Of a stretch of 64,000 nt of DNA, positions 34,858-43,108 are shown in pieces (position 1 is the first letter of the stretch; every line of letters begins with the position of its first letter). Position numbers and translations under genes: made by a program. The notes under the pieces were generated by a model. The model did no database searches. It was given only the letters and a program-made list of their open reading frames with translations, and was not told the origin of the DNA. Source of the stretch: UBA8389 sp035719105 (GTDB lineage Bacteria > Bacteroidota > Bacteroidia > Bacteroidales > UBA1402); assembly GCA_035719105.1 (NCBI GenBank), contig DASTGN010000009.1, positions 124,001 to 188,000 on the forward strand, written 5' to 3'.

Positions 34858-35595
34858 CTATTTTTTGAACGTCCAAGCCGTTGAAAGATAGGTTTTGTCC
34901 GCAATTTCAGTGATTTCGTCCACTTCTGCATCCGAAAAATCCAAGGGAATCAAATCGGGAAGGTATGATTGAAGCTGCAGTGAGAAATGACGGATAAAGG
35001 CCTGGGTATCTAGTGCTTCGATGCCATTTTCCAACAGATGATCGCGAATATTCCTGACCGGACTTGGTACGGAAGCCACCGCCGCTTTGATTCTACCGGT
35101 TGAATTCGGTGTCAGGCATCGGTTCAACATATGTAGGGAGGTGTCATATAACAAGGTTCCATGGTGCAATTCGCGGTTTTTCCCCACATGGGAAGCCGTT
35201 CCGGTAACTTTGTAATTCCCGGGCAGCCAAAGGTCGTTGCGAACACCGACTTCGACCGGAATGTCCAAACGGTGCAAAACCTCCGTTATCGGTTTCAGAA
35301 AAGCTTTTCCCAATGGAGATTGACCGGGAATGCGGTTGGTAATGAAACAGAAATTCAAATTTCCAAGATCGTGAAAAACGGCTCCTCCACCGGATAATCG
35401 ACGAAATAGACCGATGCCTTGTGAGGCACAGAAAGTGGTATCGGTTTCTGCCAGAATGGATTGATTGCAACCTATCACCACGCAGGGTTCGTTCACATAT
35501 AAAAAAAGAGTTTCATCCGGCTGCCGAAGGAACAAATACTCCTCGGCAGCCAAATTGAAACCCGGATTGGTTGAACGGCTTAGAATAAACCGCAT
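34858..35595 (-). CDS. lplA: Lipoate-protein ligase A
   Basis: Activates lipoate with ATP and attaches it to the lipoyl domains of 2-oxoacid dehydrogenase E2 and glycine cleavage H proteins. The 245 residues show RRLSGGGAVFHDLGNLNF (near 65-82) for lipoyl-AMP binding, the conserved Lys in YKVTGTA (near 128-134) and LHHGTLLYD (near 143). At this length it lacks most of the C-terminal accessory domain found in the E. coli enzyme (337), like other short Bacteroidota ligases. A plausible substrate is the E2 encoded at 60255-61589. It lies 6 bases after the tandem aldolase gene. Confidence 0.93.
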   Translation of the reverse strand: MRFILSRSTNPGFNLAAEEYLFLRQPDETLFLYVNEPCVVIGCNQSILAETDTTFCASQGIGLFRRLSGGGAVFHDLGNLNFCFITNRIPGQSPLGKAFLKPITEVLHRLDIPVEVGVRNDLWLPGNYKVTGTASHVGKNRELHHGTLLYDTSLHMLNRCLTPNSTGRIKAAVASVPSPVRNIRDHLLENGIEALDTQAFIRHFSLQLQSYLPDLIPLDFSDAEVDEITEIADKTYLSTAWTFKK

Positions 35596-35601
35596 GGTAC
35601 T

Positions 35602-36900
35602 TTATTTCACGTTGAAGGCTACGCGTAGCTCTTCGATTTCTTCATCGCCGATAGGGCAAAGTGGTCCAATGGAGGAAGCCATCACCAGGGAGTTTGCGCT
35701 GAACTCAGCCACTTCCAGGTAATCGAACGTAGTGAGCAACTTGTCACCGGTGACGAAAACGCAGTCGTTTTCTACCAAAACGGCACGATTGGTTGCAAAC
35801 AAATTGGCCACTTTATCGATTTCCGTGTACAGGAGGCCCCATGGAATGGAGGGCACATCTTGAAGGAAAATCCAGCTTTCAGGAATGGTGCGAACATCAA
35901 ACTTGGTATGGCTGACGGCATGAGCCATCAGGTTGGGCGATTGGGTCGTGATGATGGAATTGATGTGTGGATTCAACTGATAAATCCGTTGGTGTAAAGC
36001 GACAGAACGGCTTGGAGTCTTGCCGGCTTCGGCCTGACCGTTTCGAATCTGCACCAAATCGTGCGGTGTGATGTCCCAACGGGCTACATCGCGTGGCGTA
36101 ATCAAGAAGTCGTTGTTTTTCCAACGAACGGAAACCGTTCCATAAGTCGAAATCATCAGTCCCTGATCGCAGGCACGACGGATGATGCGAACCATTTCTG
36201 AACGAATGGCGCGTTCGTCCGAAGGGTAACTGACATCCATGAAATGCGATACATTTCTGGGAAAATGGGTCTGGTATTCGTTGATTTGCTGCTCAGACAA
36301 AAAGCTGACTTTTCCCAAGGTACTGCCCTTGACAATGGTTCGGCAGCAGAATTCCAGCGTTTCGAAGCGTTGGTAAGCGTCCATCATGTCCGTTCCACCC
36401 AAAACCACACCATGGTTTTCCATGATGACTGCCTTGAATCTGTTATTCTCGAATTCCTTGGCTATTTTTTTGCCCAAATCCTCACTACCGGGGCAGCCAT
36501 AGGGTGCATAACCAATTTCACCGCAGATATAACGTGCTTGTGGTACGATGTTGGTATTCGGAATTTGCCGGGCAATGCTGAAAGCCACCAATCCCGGGGG
36601 ATGCGCATGGATCACTGCGTTCAGTTCGGGTCTGGAATCGTATATGGCTTTATGGAAAGGAAATTCGGAGGAGGGTTTGTGAAGTCCCACCAGCGTACCA
36701 TCCTTTTTGATGCAAACAATGTCTTTTGGAGTCAATGAACCTTTGTCAATAGCCGAAGGCGTTATCCAAATGTCTCCGTTTTCGTCACGGATGGAAATGT
36801 TTCCACCCGAAGTCGTGGTCATGCCACTGCGGTAAATACGTCCGATAATCACGTTGATTTGTTCACTCGGAGTCATGAACGTCGTGTCTAATTGTCTCAT
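35602..36900 (-). CDS. Tandem class II aldolase/adducin-family protein, second domain degenerate
   Basis: 432 residues containing two class II aldolase domains. The first (about 10-205) is complete: E79 in SSEFPFH and zinc ligands H98, H100 (VIHAHPPG) and H163 (ENHGVVLGG), as in L-fuculose- and L-rhamnulose-phosphate aldolases. The second (about 225-430) is recognisable by SVALHQRIYQLNPHINSII but all metal ligands are replaced: T318 and Q320 for the HxH, D379 for the third His, and Ser for the Glu. It is therefore probably structural or regulatory. Neighbouring rhaM suggests a deoxy-sugar phosphate substrate. Start could also be the ATG eight codons later. Confidence 0.82.
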   Translation of the reverse strand: MRQLDTTFMTPSEQINVIIGRIYRSGMTTTSGGNISIRDENGDIWITPSAIDKGSLTPKDIVCIKKDGTLVGLHKPSSEFPFHKAIYDSRPELNAVIHAHPPGLVAFSIARQIPNTNIVPQARYICGEIGYAPYGCPGSEDLGKKIAKEFENNRFKAVIMENHGVVLGGTDMMDAYQRFETLEFCCRTIVKGSTLGKVSFLSEQQINEYQTHFPRNVSHFMDVSYPSDERAIRSEMVRIIRRACDQGLMISTYGTVSVRWKNNDFLITPRDVARWDITPHDLVQIRNGQAEAGKTPSRSVALHQRIYQLNPHINSIITTQSPNLMAHAVSHTKFDVRTIPESWIFLQDVPSIPWGLLYTEIDKVANLFATNRAVLVENDCVFVTGDKLLTTFDYLEVAEFSANSLVMASSIGPLCPIGDEEIEELRVAFNVK

Positions 36901-36923
36901 GTTTTTTTATTCTTACGATTCGA

Positions 36924-36931
36924 CAAAGATA
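36924..36931 (-). promoter_or_regulatory. -7 promoter element of the aldolase-lplA-rhaM-nadE operon
   Basis: Minus strand TATCTTTG, full TAnnTTTG match, 24 bases before the aldolase ATG and just after the stop of the upstream acyltransferase gene. The -33 region is weak. Confidence 0.55.
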
Positions 36932-36939
36932 CGGTTTTT

Positions 36940-37857
36940 TTAGCGCTTTTTCTTACGAACTCCTTCATCAATCACTACTTTTTCGGGTGGTGAAAGCAGT
37001 ATGCCGGGATCCGTAAGATATTTGCTTAAGAGCCTCATCGAAGAGGCATAATAAAATCCGTCACATATGCGTTCGTCCAAGACGAATTTTAGATGAATGG
37101 TCTTGCGAACTTTTAATTCACCGGTTCGATCCATGGTATGGCTACGCGACTTTTTGCCCATGGCGACAAACATGCTACAAGTACCGAATTCGTACAAATG
37201 ATGGTAAATGGATTCCACCCCGATGGAGCCGATGTTGGTCAGAAACATGGTACAATGCCAAGGGCTGGCTCTGTTGATGAATTTAGGCATGATCCCGACC
37301 TTGTCCATTCCAAGCAAGAAAAACACAACGGTTCTAAGCAAAAATGAAGGCATCAAACCCATAATCTTTGATATTTTGTCCGAATCGTTCGATTGGCCTA
37401 CCTGTTGGTTTTCTTCTTGTTCCTTGAGTACTTTGCGTACAACGTCCTGTAAAGTATCGGTTGGCAAAAAGTAAGGTTTGATCAGGGTTTCCTCCCCTTC
37501 ATCGGAAAGCGAACGCTTGATTGCAATGGCAAAATTGATGTGGTTTCGAGCGAACAGTTTGTTCCAAATGACGAACCGGTTCAAGTGAGGACGTTGCGAA
37601 ATAAGTCTGACATGCGCTGCCATGATGATGTGCATGAGGGAAAGACCGGGTATGTCTTCCTTATGTTGCTTGATAAACTCTTCCAAATGGTCGATGTTGA
37701 GTTGTTCTTCAAATAGATTCTGAGAATCCATGCGTGTACGCAGAAAAAAAGGAATCACCGAAAAAACAGTATCCACATTGCGTATTCGCCAACCGTCGTA
37801 GCGGTCTCCGAGTTTCCACTTGAAATACTTTAACTGATCCATTTCATTTTGTTTCAT
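36940..37857 (-). CDS. E2/CAT-fold acyltransferase-like protein without catalytic His
   Basis: 305 residues from MKQNEMDQLKYFKW, resembling only the catalytic core of 2-oxoacid dehydrogenase acyltransferases (E2), with no lipoyl or E3-binding domain. Family features are the GLSLMHIIMAAHVRLI helix, FLTNIGSIG near 205 and the C-terminal VLDERICDGFYYA. In active E2 and chloramphenicol acetyltransferase this last motif is DHRxxDG; here E262 replaces the catalytic His. A hydrophobic stretch at 172-184 may contact a membrane. I reject the longer frame because its ATG (37891-37893) falls inside a perfect promoter element. The function is unknown; a non-catalytic or differently acting acyltransferase relative is likely. 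Confidence 0.75.
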   Translation of the reverse strand: MKQNEMDQLKYFKWKLGDRYDGWRIRNVDTVFSVIPFFLRTRMDSQNLFEEQLNIDHLEEFIKQHKEDIPGLSLMHIIMAAHVRLISQRPHLNRFVIWNKLFARNHINFAIAIKRSLSDEGEETLIKPYFLPTDTLQDVVRKVLKEQEENQQVGQSNDSDKISKIMGLMPSFLLRTVVFFLLGMDKVGIMPKFINRASPWHCTMFLTNIGSIGVESIYHHLYEFGTCSMFVAMGKKSRSHTMDRTGELKVRKTIHLKFVLDERICDGFYYASSMRLLSKYLTDPGILLSPPEKVVIDEGVRKKKR

Positions 37858-37890
37858 TTCCTCTAAGATTGTGTTGTTAAATACGAATCT

Positions 37891-37920
37891 CAAATATACA
37901 ATTTTTGGGAACGTACCAAA
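37891..37920 (-). promoter_or_regulatory. Promoter of the E2-like acyltransferase gene
   Basis: Minus strand TTTG (complement of 37917-37920), 18-base spacer, TATATTTG (complement of 37891-37898). The TTTG overlaps a long T run that may belong to a weak terminator of the upstream transporter gene (stem GAAAG/CTTTC at 37935-37948). Confidence 0.65.
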
Positions 37921-37950
37921 AAAAAAACGGAACAGAAAGTTGCCTTTCGG

Positions 37951-38631
37951 TTACATCTCTTTCAGTTTGAACGGATTGTATGAAACATGCTGGTCGAAAA
38001 CATCCGTTTCTTCGATTTGTTTCACTTTTCTGACAACCAAGTTGGTCACTGGCAATATGATGATTTCGTAACCGGTCTTCATAGCCATTTGCGTAAAAAT
38101 CAACACAATCAGGTTTTTGGTCGGTATGACTCCATAAAAAGCCAGTGAAAAAAACACCAGCGAATCCGCTCCTTCGCCGAATAAAGTTGAAACGACAGCA
38201 CGGATGGAAAAGCCCTTACCCTTTTGCAGAACTTTCATCTTACTCATTATATAAGCGTTGATGAATGAACCACAGAGGAATGCGATGAAGCTGGACAGAA
38301 CCAATCGCCAGGTATTCCCAAGTACCATCTGAAATTCAGCCTGATGGGTGAAGTTGGCTGAAGCCGGCGCCCAAATGCTTAACTGAAAAATGGCAACCGC
38401 CAGAAAGTTCATGGCGAATCCGCTCCAAATGATCAGTCTGGCTTTACCATAGCCCCAGACTTCGGCAATCACGTCGTTCAGGATGTAGGAAAAGGGGAAA
38501 ATCAAAAGACCGGCAGTAGCTTCGATCGGACCGATCCGGATGAGTTTTTGCTCAACAATGTTGGCAACAAGCAGGCAAACTGTAAACAGCAACCCGCAGA
38601 CCATAAAGGCCACAGAGACTTGTTTTTTCAT
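37951..38631 (-). CDS. Queuosine precursor transporter (YhhQ/QueT family)
   Basis: 226-residue inner-membrane protein with six hydrophobic segments, matching the VUT_1/YhhQ family that imports the 7-deazaguanine queuosine precursors (preQ0/preQ1). Typical motifs are PFSYILNDVIAEVWGYGKAR (near 46-65) and a later helix with STLFGEGADSLVFFSLAFYG (near 140-159). It would supply precursor for tRNA wobble-base modification. Single gene, divergent from the DUF362 gene. Confidence 0.92.
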   Translation of the reverse strand: MKKQVSVAFMVCGLLFTVCLLVANIVEQKLIRIGPIEATAGLLIFPFSYILNDVIAEVWGYGKARLIIWSGFAMNFLAVAIFQLSIWAPASANFTHQAEFQMVLGNTWRLVLSSFIAFLCGSFINAYIMSKMKVLQKGKGFSIRAVVSTLFGEGADSLVFFSLAFYGVIPTKNLIVLIFTQMAMKTGYEIIILPVTNLVVRKVKQIEETDVFDQHVSYNPFKLKEM

Positions 38632-38690
38632 AATTCTTGTTTTTTACGTGGTGTTCAAGTACACGTTTCCAAATCGCTGGAAAACGGCCG

Positions 38691-38698
38691 CAAAGGTA
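38691..38698 (-). promoter_or_regulatory. -7 promoter element of the queuosine precursor transporter
   Basis: Minus strand TACCTTTG, full consensus, 60 bases before the ATG; no clear -33 TTTG. Confidence 0.5.
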
Positions 38699-38760
38699 AG
38701 AAATAATTCGATTATAAGTTTTTTTTTCGGATATTTGCCGAACCTTCAAAATAAACTCCA

Positions 38761-40467
38761 ATGAAACTCAATCGAGTGTCGAACTCCATCACGAAAGTAT
38801 TTGGCCACCTTTGGACCAAGATTTCATTTTTTGTTATCGGAATGACTGCATTGACATGGTTTTTAATTCGGGTTATTCCCAAACCAAGCCGAGCCAGTTA
38901 TCCCTGCCAGCAAGCTGCCTTCCCCATAGCGAGCGCTTTTGTCATCTGGATGACGGGTTTTATAAGCAGCTGGCTGGGGCTCAAATGGTTGGGTAAGAAA
39001 TTGAACAAACGTTGGGCACTGACCTTGTCTTTGATTGGAGCGGTCTGCTTGGTTGCATGGTTGACCGTTTTTCCAACCAACATCTTGACATCCAATGCAG
39101 CTGCAGCAGACACCACCTTTGTCCCCGCCGTTGGTTTCGACTGGAAACCAGGTGCTCCCAATCAACCCACCGGGGTTGCCAGAGGCATTTTCCCTGGTAG
39201 AGTCGTTATGACACGCGATCCGTTGGCCACCAAATGGGCAGGCAACTGGAGACTCAACGAAGATCAATGGTTTTTAGATAAAAACACCGATGTTGACAGG
39301 GTGGAAAATATGCTTTCCGTCTGCTTGTTGCAATTAACCGGTGCAAAAAAGGAAGTAGATGCTTGGAAGCGCATATTCCGTCAATACAATTCCTCTAGAG
39401 GGCTCAAGAACCGGGATTACAAGGCCGGTGAAATCGTGGCTGTCAAGATAAACCTGAACAGCAGCAAAGACAACAAAACCAATAACTTTACAGATGCCAC
39501 ACCGCAGATGGTTCTGGCTTTGGTTCGCCAATTAGTGCAAAAAGCCGGTGTACCTCAGAAAAACATTTTAATTTATGATGCAAGACGTCCGATTTACCCT
39601 TACATGCTGACCGAAATCTGGAAAGAATTCAAAGATGTACGTTTCATGCAAGAAAATCCAGCAACGAGCAACCAGCCGTTCAACCCTGCCTATGGAGATC
39701 GCACCGGGCTGGAATCGGCAGACTGGGTCGAGGGTATCACGTACTCTGCCGGTAAATTTGTAAATGCCAAGCTCATACCCAGGCAAATCATGGAGGCCAC
39801 TTACCTTATCAACCTGGCACTGTTGAAACTGCATTCCTACCCATACAATTATATGGAAAAAGGCGATGAGGGGCAAACGGCCATCACCATGTCCGGAAAA
39901 AACCATGCAGGTTCCATCAAGGGCACTTCCGAACTACATAGCATCCTGAATACCAAGAAAGAAGGCGTCAAGAATGCCTGGTCTCCGTTGGTCGATTTGG
40001 CGGCTTCTCCCAACCTTGGCGGAAAAACCATTTTGTATTTACTGGATGGGCTTTACTGCGGTCGCAAACATCAAACCTATCCGTTGCATTTCCCGAATCC
40101 CCCCTTCAACAACCGGACTGAGCCTTACGAAAACACCGATTGGCCAGCTTGTGTATTGGCATCTTTTGATCAAGTGGCGCTTCAGTCGGTTGGTTTGGAC
40201 ATCATGTATGCCCAAAGCAAAAACAATTTCGAAAAATCATACCACAATGTTCCCCGCATTTTGGTTCGTGACAATGCCGACGATTTCCTTCGGGAAATGG
40301 CCAATCCACAGGCTTCACCCTCTGGTGTGAAATACGTTCAGGGTGGCAAACCGGTGCAAAGTCTCGGTGTGTTGGAACATTGGAACAACGACAAGGATAT
40401 GAAATACTCCCGAAACCTGGATCCAAAAAACGGAAAGGGTATTGAATTCATTTATTTACCATTATAG
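38761..40467 (+). CDS. Membrane-anchored DUF362-domain protein
   Basis: 568 residues: three N-terminal membrane helices (about 20-42, 50-75 and 84-104) followed by a large extracytoplasmic domain of the DUF362 family. Recognisable parts are VAVKINLNSS near 222, PQKNILIYDARRP near 260, INLALLKLHSYPYNY near 348 and ILYLLDGLYCG near 420. DUF362 proteins have no agreed biochemical role; some carry ferredoxin-like Cys clusters but none is visible here. The gene is 13 bases upstream of a TonB-dependent receptor gene on the same strand, suggesting a shared job in uptake or processing of the receptor's ligand. Confidence 0.82.
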   Translation: MKLNRVSNSITKVFGHLWTKISFFVIGMTALTWFLIRVIPKPSRASYPCQQAAFPIASAFVIWMTGFISSWLGLKWLGKKLNKRWALTLSLIGAVCLVAWLTVFPTNILTSNAAAADTTFVPAVGFDWKPGAPNQPTGVARGIFPGRVVMTRDPLATKWAGNWRLNEDQWFLDKNTDVDRVENMLSVCLLQLTGAKKEVDAWKRIFRQYNSSRGLKNRDYKAGEIVAVKINLNSSKDNKTNNFTDATPQMVLALVRQLVQKAGVPQKNILIYDARRPIYPYMLTEIWKEFKDVRFMQENPATSNQPFNPAYGDRTGLESADWVEGITYSAGKFVNAKLIPRQIMEATYLINLALLKLHSYPYNYMEKGDEGQTAITMSGKNHAGSIKGTSELHSILNTKKEGVKNAWSPLVDLAASPNLGGKTILYLLDGLYCGRKHQTYPLHFPNPPFNNRTEPYENTDWPACVLASFDQVALQSVGLDIMYAQSKNNFEKSYHNVPRILVRDNADDFLREMANPQASPSGVKYVQGGKPVQSLGVLEHWNNDKDMKYSRNLDPKNGKGIEFIYLPL

Positions 40468-40480
40468 AATACCTAAACCT

Positions 40481-42304
40481 ATGTTTTTTAAGAATCTTTT
40501 TTTGGTATCAGGCATCCTGAGTGTCTGTCTGACTGCTCAAGCTGTAGAAAATAAAAACCTGACAGATACCATTCAGGAAGTAGTCGTAACCGGTACTCCC
40601 GTAAAATTGGGCTTGAACAACGTCCCGGTTTCTGTTTCAGTCATTACTCGTGAAGAAATTGCAGCCAGTGGACAATCTTCTGTGCTTCCCATTTTGAATG
40701 GTCGCATTCCAGGGTTGTTCGTGACCGAAAGGGGCATCATCGGTTTTGGTGTTTCCGCCGGAGCAGCAGGTCAAATTTCCATTCGTGGCGTTGGAGGCTC
40801 TCCCACCACCGGTGTCTTGGTGATGATGGACGGAAATCCACAGTATATGGGCCTTTTTGGTCATCCATTGGCCGATATTTACAGCTCATCCGGTGTGGAA
40901 CGCGTGGAAGTCATTCGTGGTCCGGCTTCCATGATGTATGGATCGAATGCCATGGGCGGTGTCATTAACATTTTGACAAGACGTACTGCCAAAGAAGGTT
41001 TCTCTGGTGAAGCCAGCATTCAGGGTGGCTCGTTCAATACCAAGGAGATGATGCTCACCGGCAGTTTTCGACATAAAAATTGGAACTTGCTGGCTTCCCT
41101 GAACAGCAACAGCACAGACGGTCATCGTGACAACAGCGATTTTAGTCAAAACAGTGGTTATTTTAAAGTCGGATATCGGTTGAACGATCATTTCAGAATG
41201 CATTTGGATTTGAATCTGAGTCGATTCAAAGCAACAGATCCAGGGCCAGATACGGTGCGGAATGGTGGATACCAACACAATGCACTCGATATTCAGCGTG
41301 GCTCCTGGTCCTATTCCTTGGAACATGAATTTGCAGCTTTTTCTGGCAGCATGCGTCTCTTTCGCAGTTTTGGAACACACGACATTTCGGATGGTTTTCA
41401 TTCCCAAGATTTCAACAATGGGCTGATTATCAGTGAATCAGTCCGTCCATTCAAAAATACGTTGATCAATTTCGGCTTGGATGGAAATGTATATGGCGGA
41501 GTAGCCACGCAAACCAGAGCCCACCTCCAATTTGTAGATTCCACCGTTTCAGAATTTGGGGTTTATGGATTTGTACAGCAGACTTTGTTGGACCGTTTGA
41601 CGGTGAATGCCGGTTTGCGTTTGCAATACAACAGCCAATATGGCAAGGAATGGATACCTGCAGCCGGATTGGCATGGGACCTGAATCACGGCATGACCTG
41701 GAAAGCATCCTTGGGCAAAGGATTCCGCAGCCCAACCTTGCGCGAATTGTTTATGTTCAACCACAATCCAAGTTTGGCACCCGAACGGGTATGGAGCTAC
41801 GAAACCAGCTTTTTGAAAGAGTTTAAGACCCTCAAGGCACATTTGGAAGCAACATTGTTTTATTTGAATGGGGAAAATCTGATTTTGACCGGTGCGATGG
41901 GACGGTTGTACAACGGCGGCAGCATCAACAACAAAGGTTTGGAATTGACTGCCGGTTTCGAGCCCCTGGAACATCTTGATGTACAGTTGACTTTCAGTCA
42001 CATCGAAATGGAATCAGCAGTTTATGCCACACCCAGGAATCATCTTTATTTGCATGGCATGTACCAATTGGGGAAATTCAAGCTCAACAGTGGTTTGCGT
42101 TTCGTGGAACACCTGAACACTGCCATCGGTGGAGAAAGTTTCCAAACCTATGCTTTACTGAATGCTGGTATCCAGTACAGCCTGCTTCCCAATCTTGAGA
42201 TTCGTTTGAGTGGAAACAACCTATTGAATCAATCCTATGAGACCATGCGTTTTTATTCCATGCCAGGAATAAACGGTTCATTAGGAGCAAGTTACCGTTT
42301 TTGA
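40481..42304 (+). CDS. TonB-dependent outer-membrane receptor
   Basis: 607 residues from MFFKNLFLVSGILSVCLTAQA, a clear signal peptide; the longer frame starts inside the DUF362 gene. A TonB-box-like TIQEVVVTGTPV is followed by the plug domain (about 45-160, with GQISIRGVGG and RVEVIRGPASMMYGSNAMGGVINI, here named by its core RGPASMMYGSNAMGG) and a 22-strand barrel ending in the usual terminal aromatic (YRF). The size and lack of the carboxypeptidase-like N-domain fit BtuB/siderophore-type receptors rather than SusC. Partner DUF362 gene lies 13 bases upstream. The ligand, perhaps a metal complex or cofactor, is unknown. Its 3' end overlaps the convergent lipoprotein gene by 13 bases. Confidence 0.92.
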   Translation: MFFKNLFLVSGILSVCLTAQAVENKNLTDTIQEVVVTGTPVKLGLNNVPVSVSVITREEIAASGQSSVLPILNGRIPGLFVTERGIIGFGVSAGAAGQISIRGVGGSPTTGVLVMMDGNPQYMGLFGHPLADIYSSSGVERVEVIRGPASMMYGSNAMGGVINILTRRTAKEGFSGEASIQGGSFNTKEMMLTGSFRHKNWNLLASLNSNSTDGHRDNSDFSQNSGYFKVGYRLNDHFRMHLDLNLSRFKATDPGPDTVRNGGYQHNALDIQRGSWSYSLEHEFAAFSGSMRLFRSFGTHDISDGFHSQDFNNGLIISESVRPFKNTLINFGLDGNVYGGVATQTRAHLQFVDSTVSEFGVYGFVQQTLLDRLTVNAGLRLQYNSQYGKEWIPAAGLAWDLNHGMTWKASLGKGFRSPTLRELFMFNHNPSLAPERVWSYETSFLKEFKTLKAHLEATLFYLNGENLILTGAMGRLYNGGSINNKGLELTAGFEPLEHLDVQLTFSHIEMESAVYATPRNHLYLHGMYQLGKFKLNSGLRFVEHLNTAIGGESFQTYALLNAGIQYSLLPNLEIRLSGNNLLNQSYETMRFYSMPGINGSLGASYRF

Positions 42305-43041
42305 GCAGTTAAGGTTTCATTTACATCGCGTACCATTTCCGAAATGCAGTCGCGAGTAGATTGACAGAGCGATTCGACCAGGAAACCAGCCGTTCGCTCC
42401 AACTGCTCATTGCGTTTCAGATTGGTACCGATGGGAAAGTCAAGCGTATTGTTCACCGAAATGGTGGTGTCCCGAATCAGTTGATCGCCTTTTCGAAGAC
42501 GAACCTTACAGGCTAATTTTGAATTGGCGGGATACATTTTCTCGGAATAGGTCGAGAAATATCCGTAAATGTAATAAATGATCAACGTGTTCTCCAACAA
42601 GTAGGTATCGGTCAAACAGGTATCCAACGTCACTTCCAAATGGTAAACATCCTTTAGCCGAGTGCTGTCGTAGCATAAGGTATAGCGGCCGCTGCGTTGG
42701 CTTTCGTCAATCAATGCATTGAAAAAGAATTCGTTATAATTGTCGTTAAACTGACTGGCACCCAGTTTGATGCGGTATTTGTATTCAGCGATGTTGATAA
42801 ATATCAACGGAATGATCAATCCTTTTTTCCGATGTACGGTGGTGATGCTGTCAAATTGAAAACCATTGAACGTAAGGATGACAGAATCTGCTTTGGTCGA
42901 ACTGTCTATCGGACTGGTGAATTCATATCCCAGTGGTTGCGGATAATTGGACAAGCCTTTCATCAATAGTTTGGATTCGGAGCAGGCACTTCCTAGGAGA
43001 ATGAGCGCAACTAACATGGCAAGCCGAAAAATGTATTTCAT
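42292..43041 (-). CDS. Lipoprotein of unknown function
   Basis: 249 residues with a lipobox GSAC (Cys20). The rest alternates beta strands with hydrophobic segments (GLIIPLIFINIAEYKYRIKLG near 75-95, TLIIYYIYGYFSTYSEKMYP near 150-170) and has no recognised domain. The gene is transcribed from its own promoter and overlaps the 3' end of the opposite-strand TonB receptor by 13 bases. I cannot assign a function; a role at the cell envelope is inferred from the lipid anchor. Confidence 0.72.
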   Translation of the reverse strand: MKYIFRLAMLVALILLGSACSESKLLMKGLSNYPQPLGYEFTSPIDSSTKADSVILTFNGFQFDSITTVHRKKGLIIPLIFINIAEYKYRIKLGASQFNDNYNEFFFNALIDESQRSGRYTLCYDSTRLKDVYHLEVTLDTCLTDTYLLENTLIIYYIYGYFSTYSEKMYPANSKLACKVRLRKGDQLIRDTTISVNNTLDFPIGTNLKRNEQLERTAGFLVESLCQSTRDCISEMVRDVNETLTAQKR

Positions 43042-43067
43042 AGAAATTCGATTTACTGGATTCCTGG

Positions 43068-43075
43068 CAAAGATA
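43068..43075 (-). promoter_or_regulatory. -7 promoter element of the lipoprotein gene
   Basis: Minus strand TATCTTTG, full TAnnTTTG match 27 bases before the ATG; -33 region is weak. Confidence 0.5.
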
Positions 43076-43108
43076 AATCAGAACAAACCGAAACGGTTCA
43101 ACAAAAGG

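Noticed and set aside
34808..34876. Longer N-terminus for RhaM
   Set aside because: The 23 extra residues are unrelated to the family; the shorter form is exactly 104 residues, as in E. coli.
38863..39267. Minus-strand frame opposite the DUF362 gene
   Set aside because: Fully inside a better-supported gene, with unusual Gly/Cys-rich composition and no start context.
40481..42304. SusC-type glycan importer
   Set aside because: No carboxypeptidase-like N-domain, too short for SusC and no SusD gene nearby.
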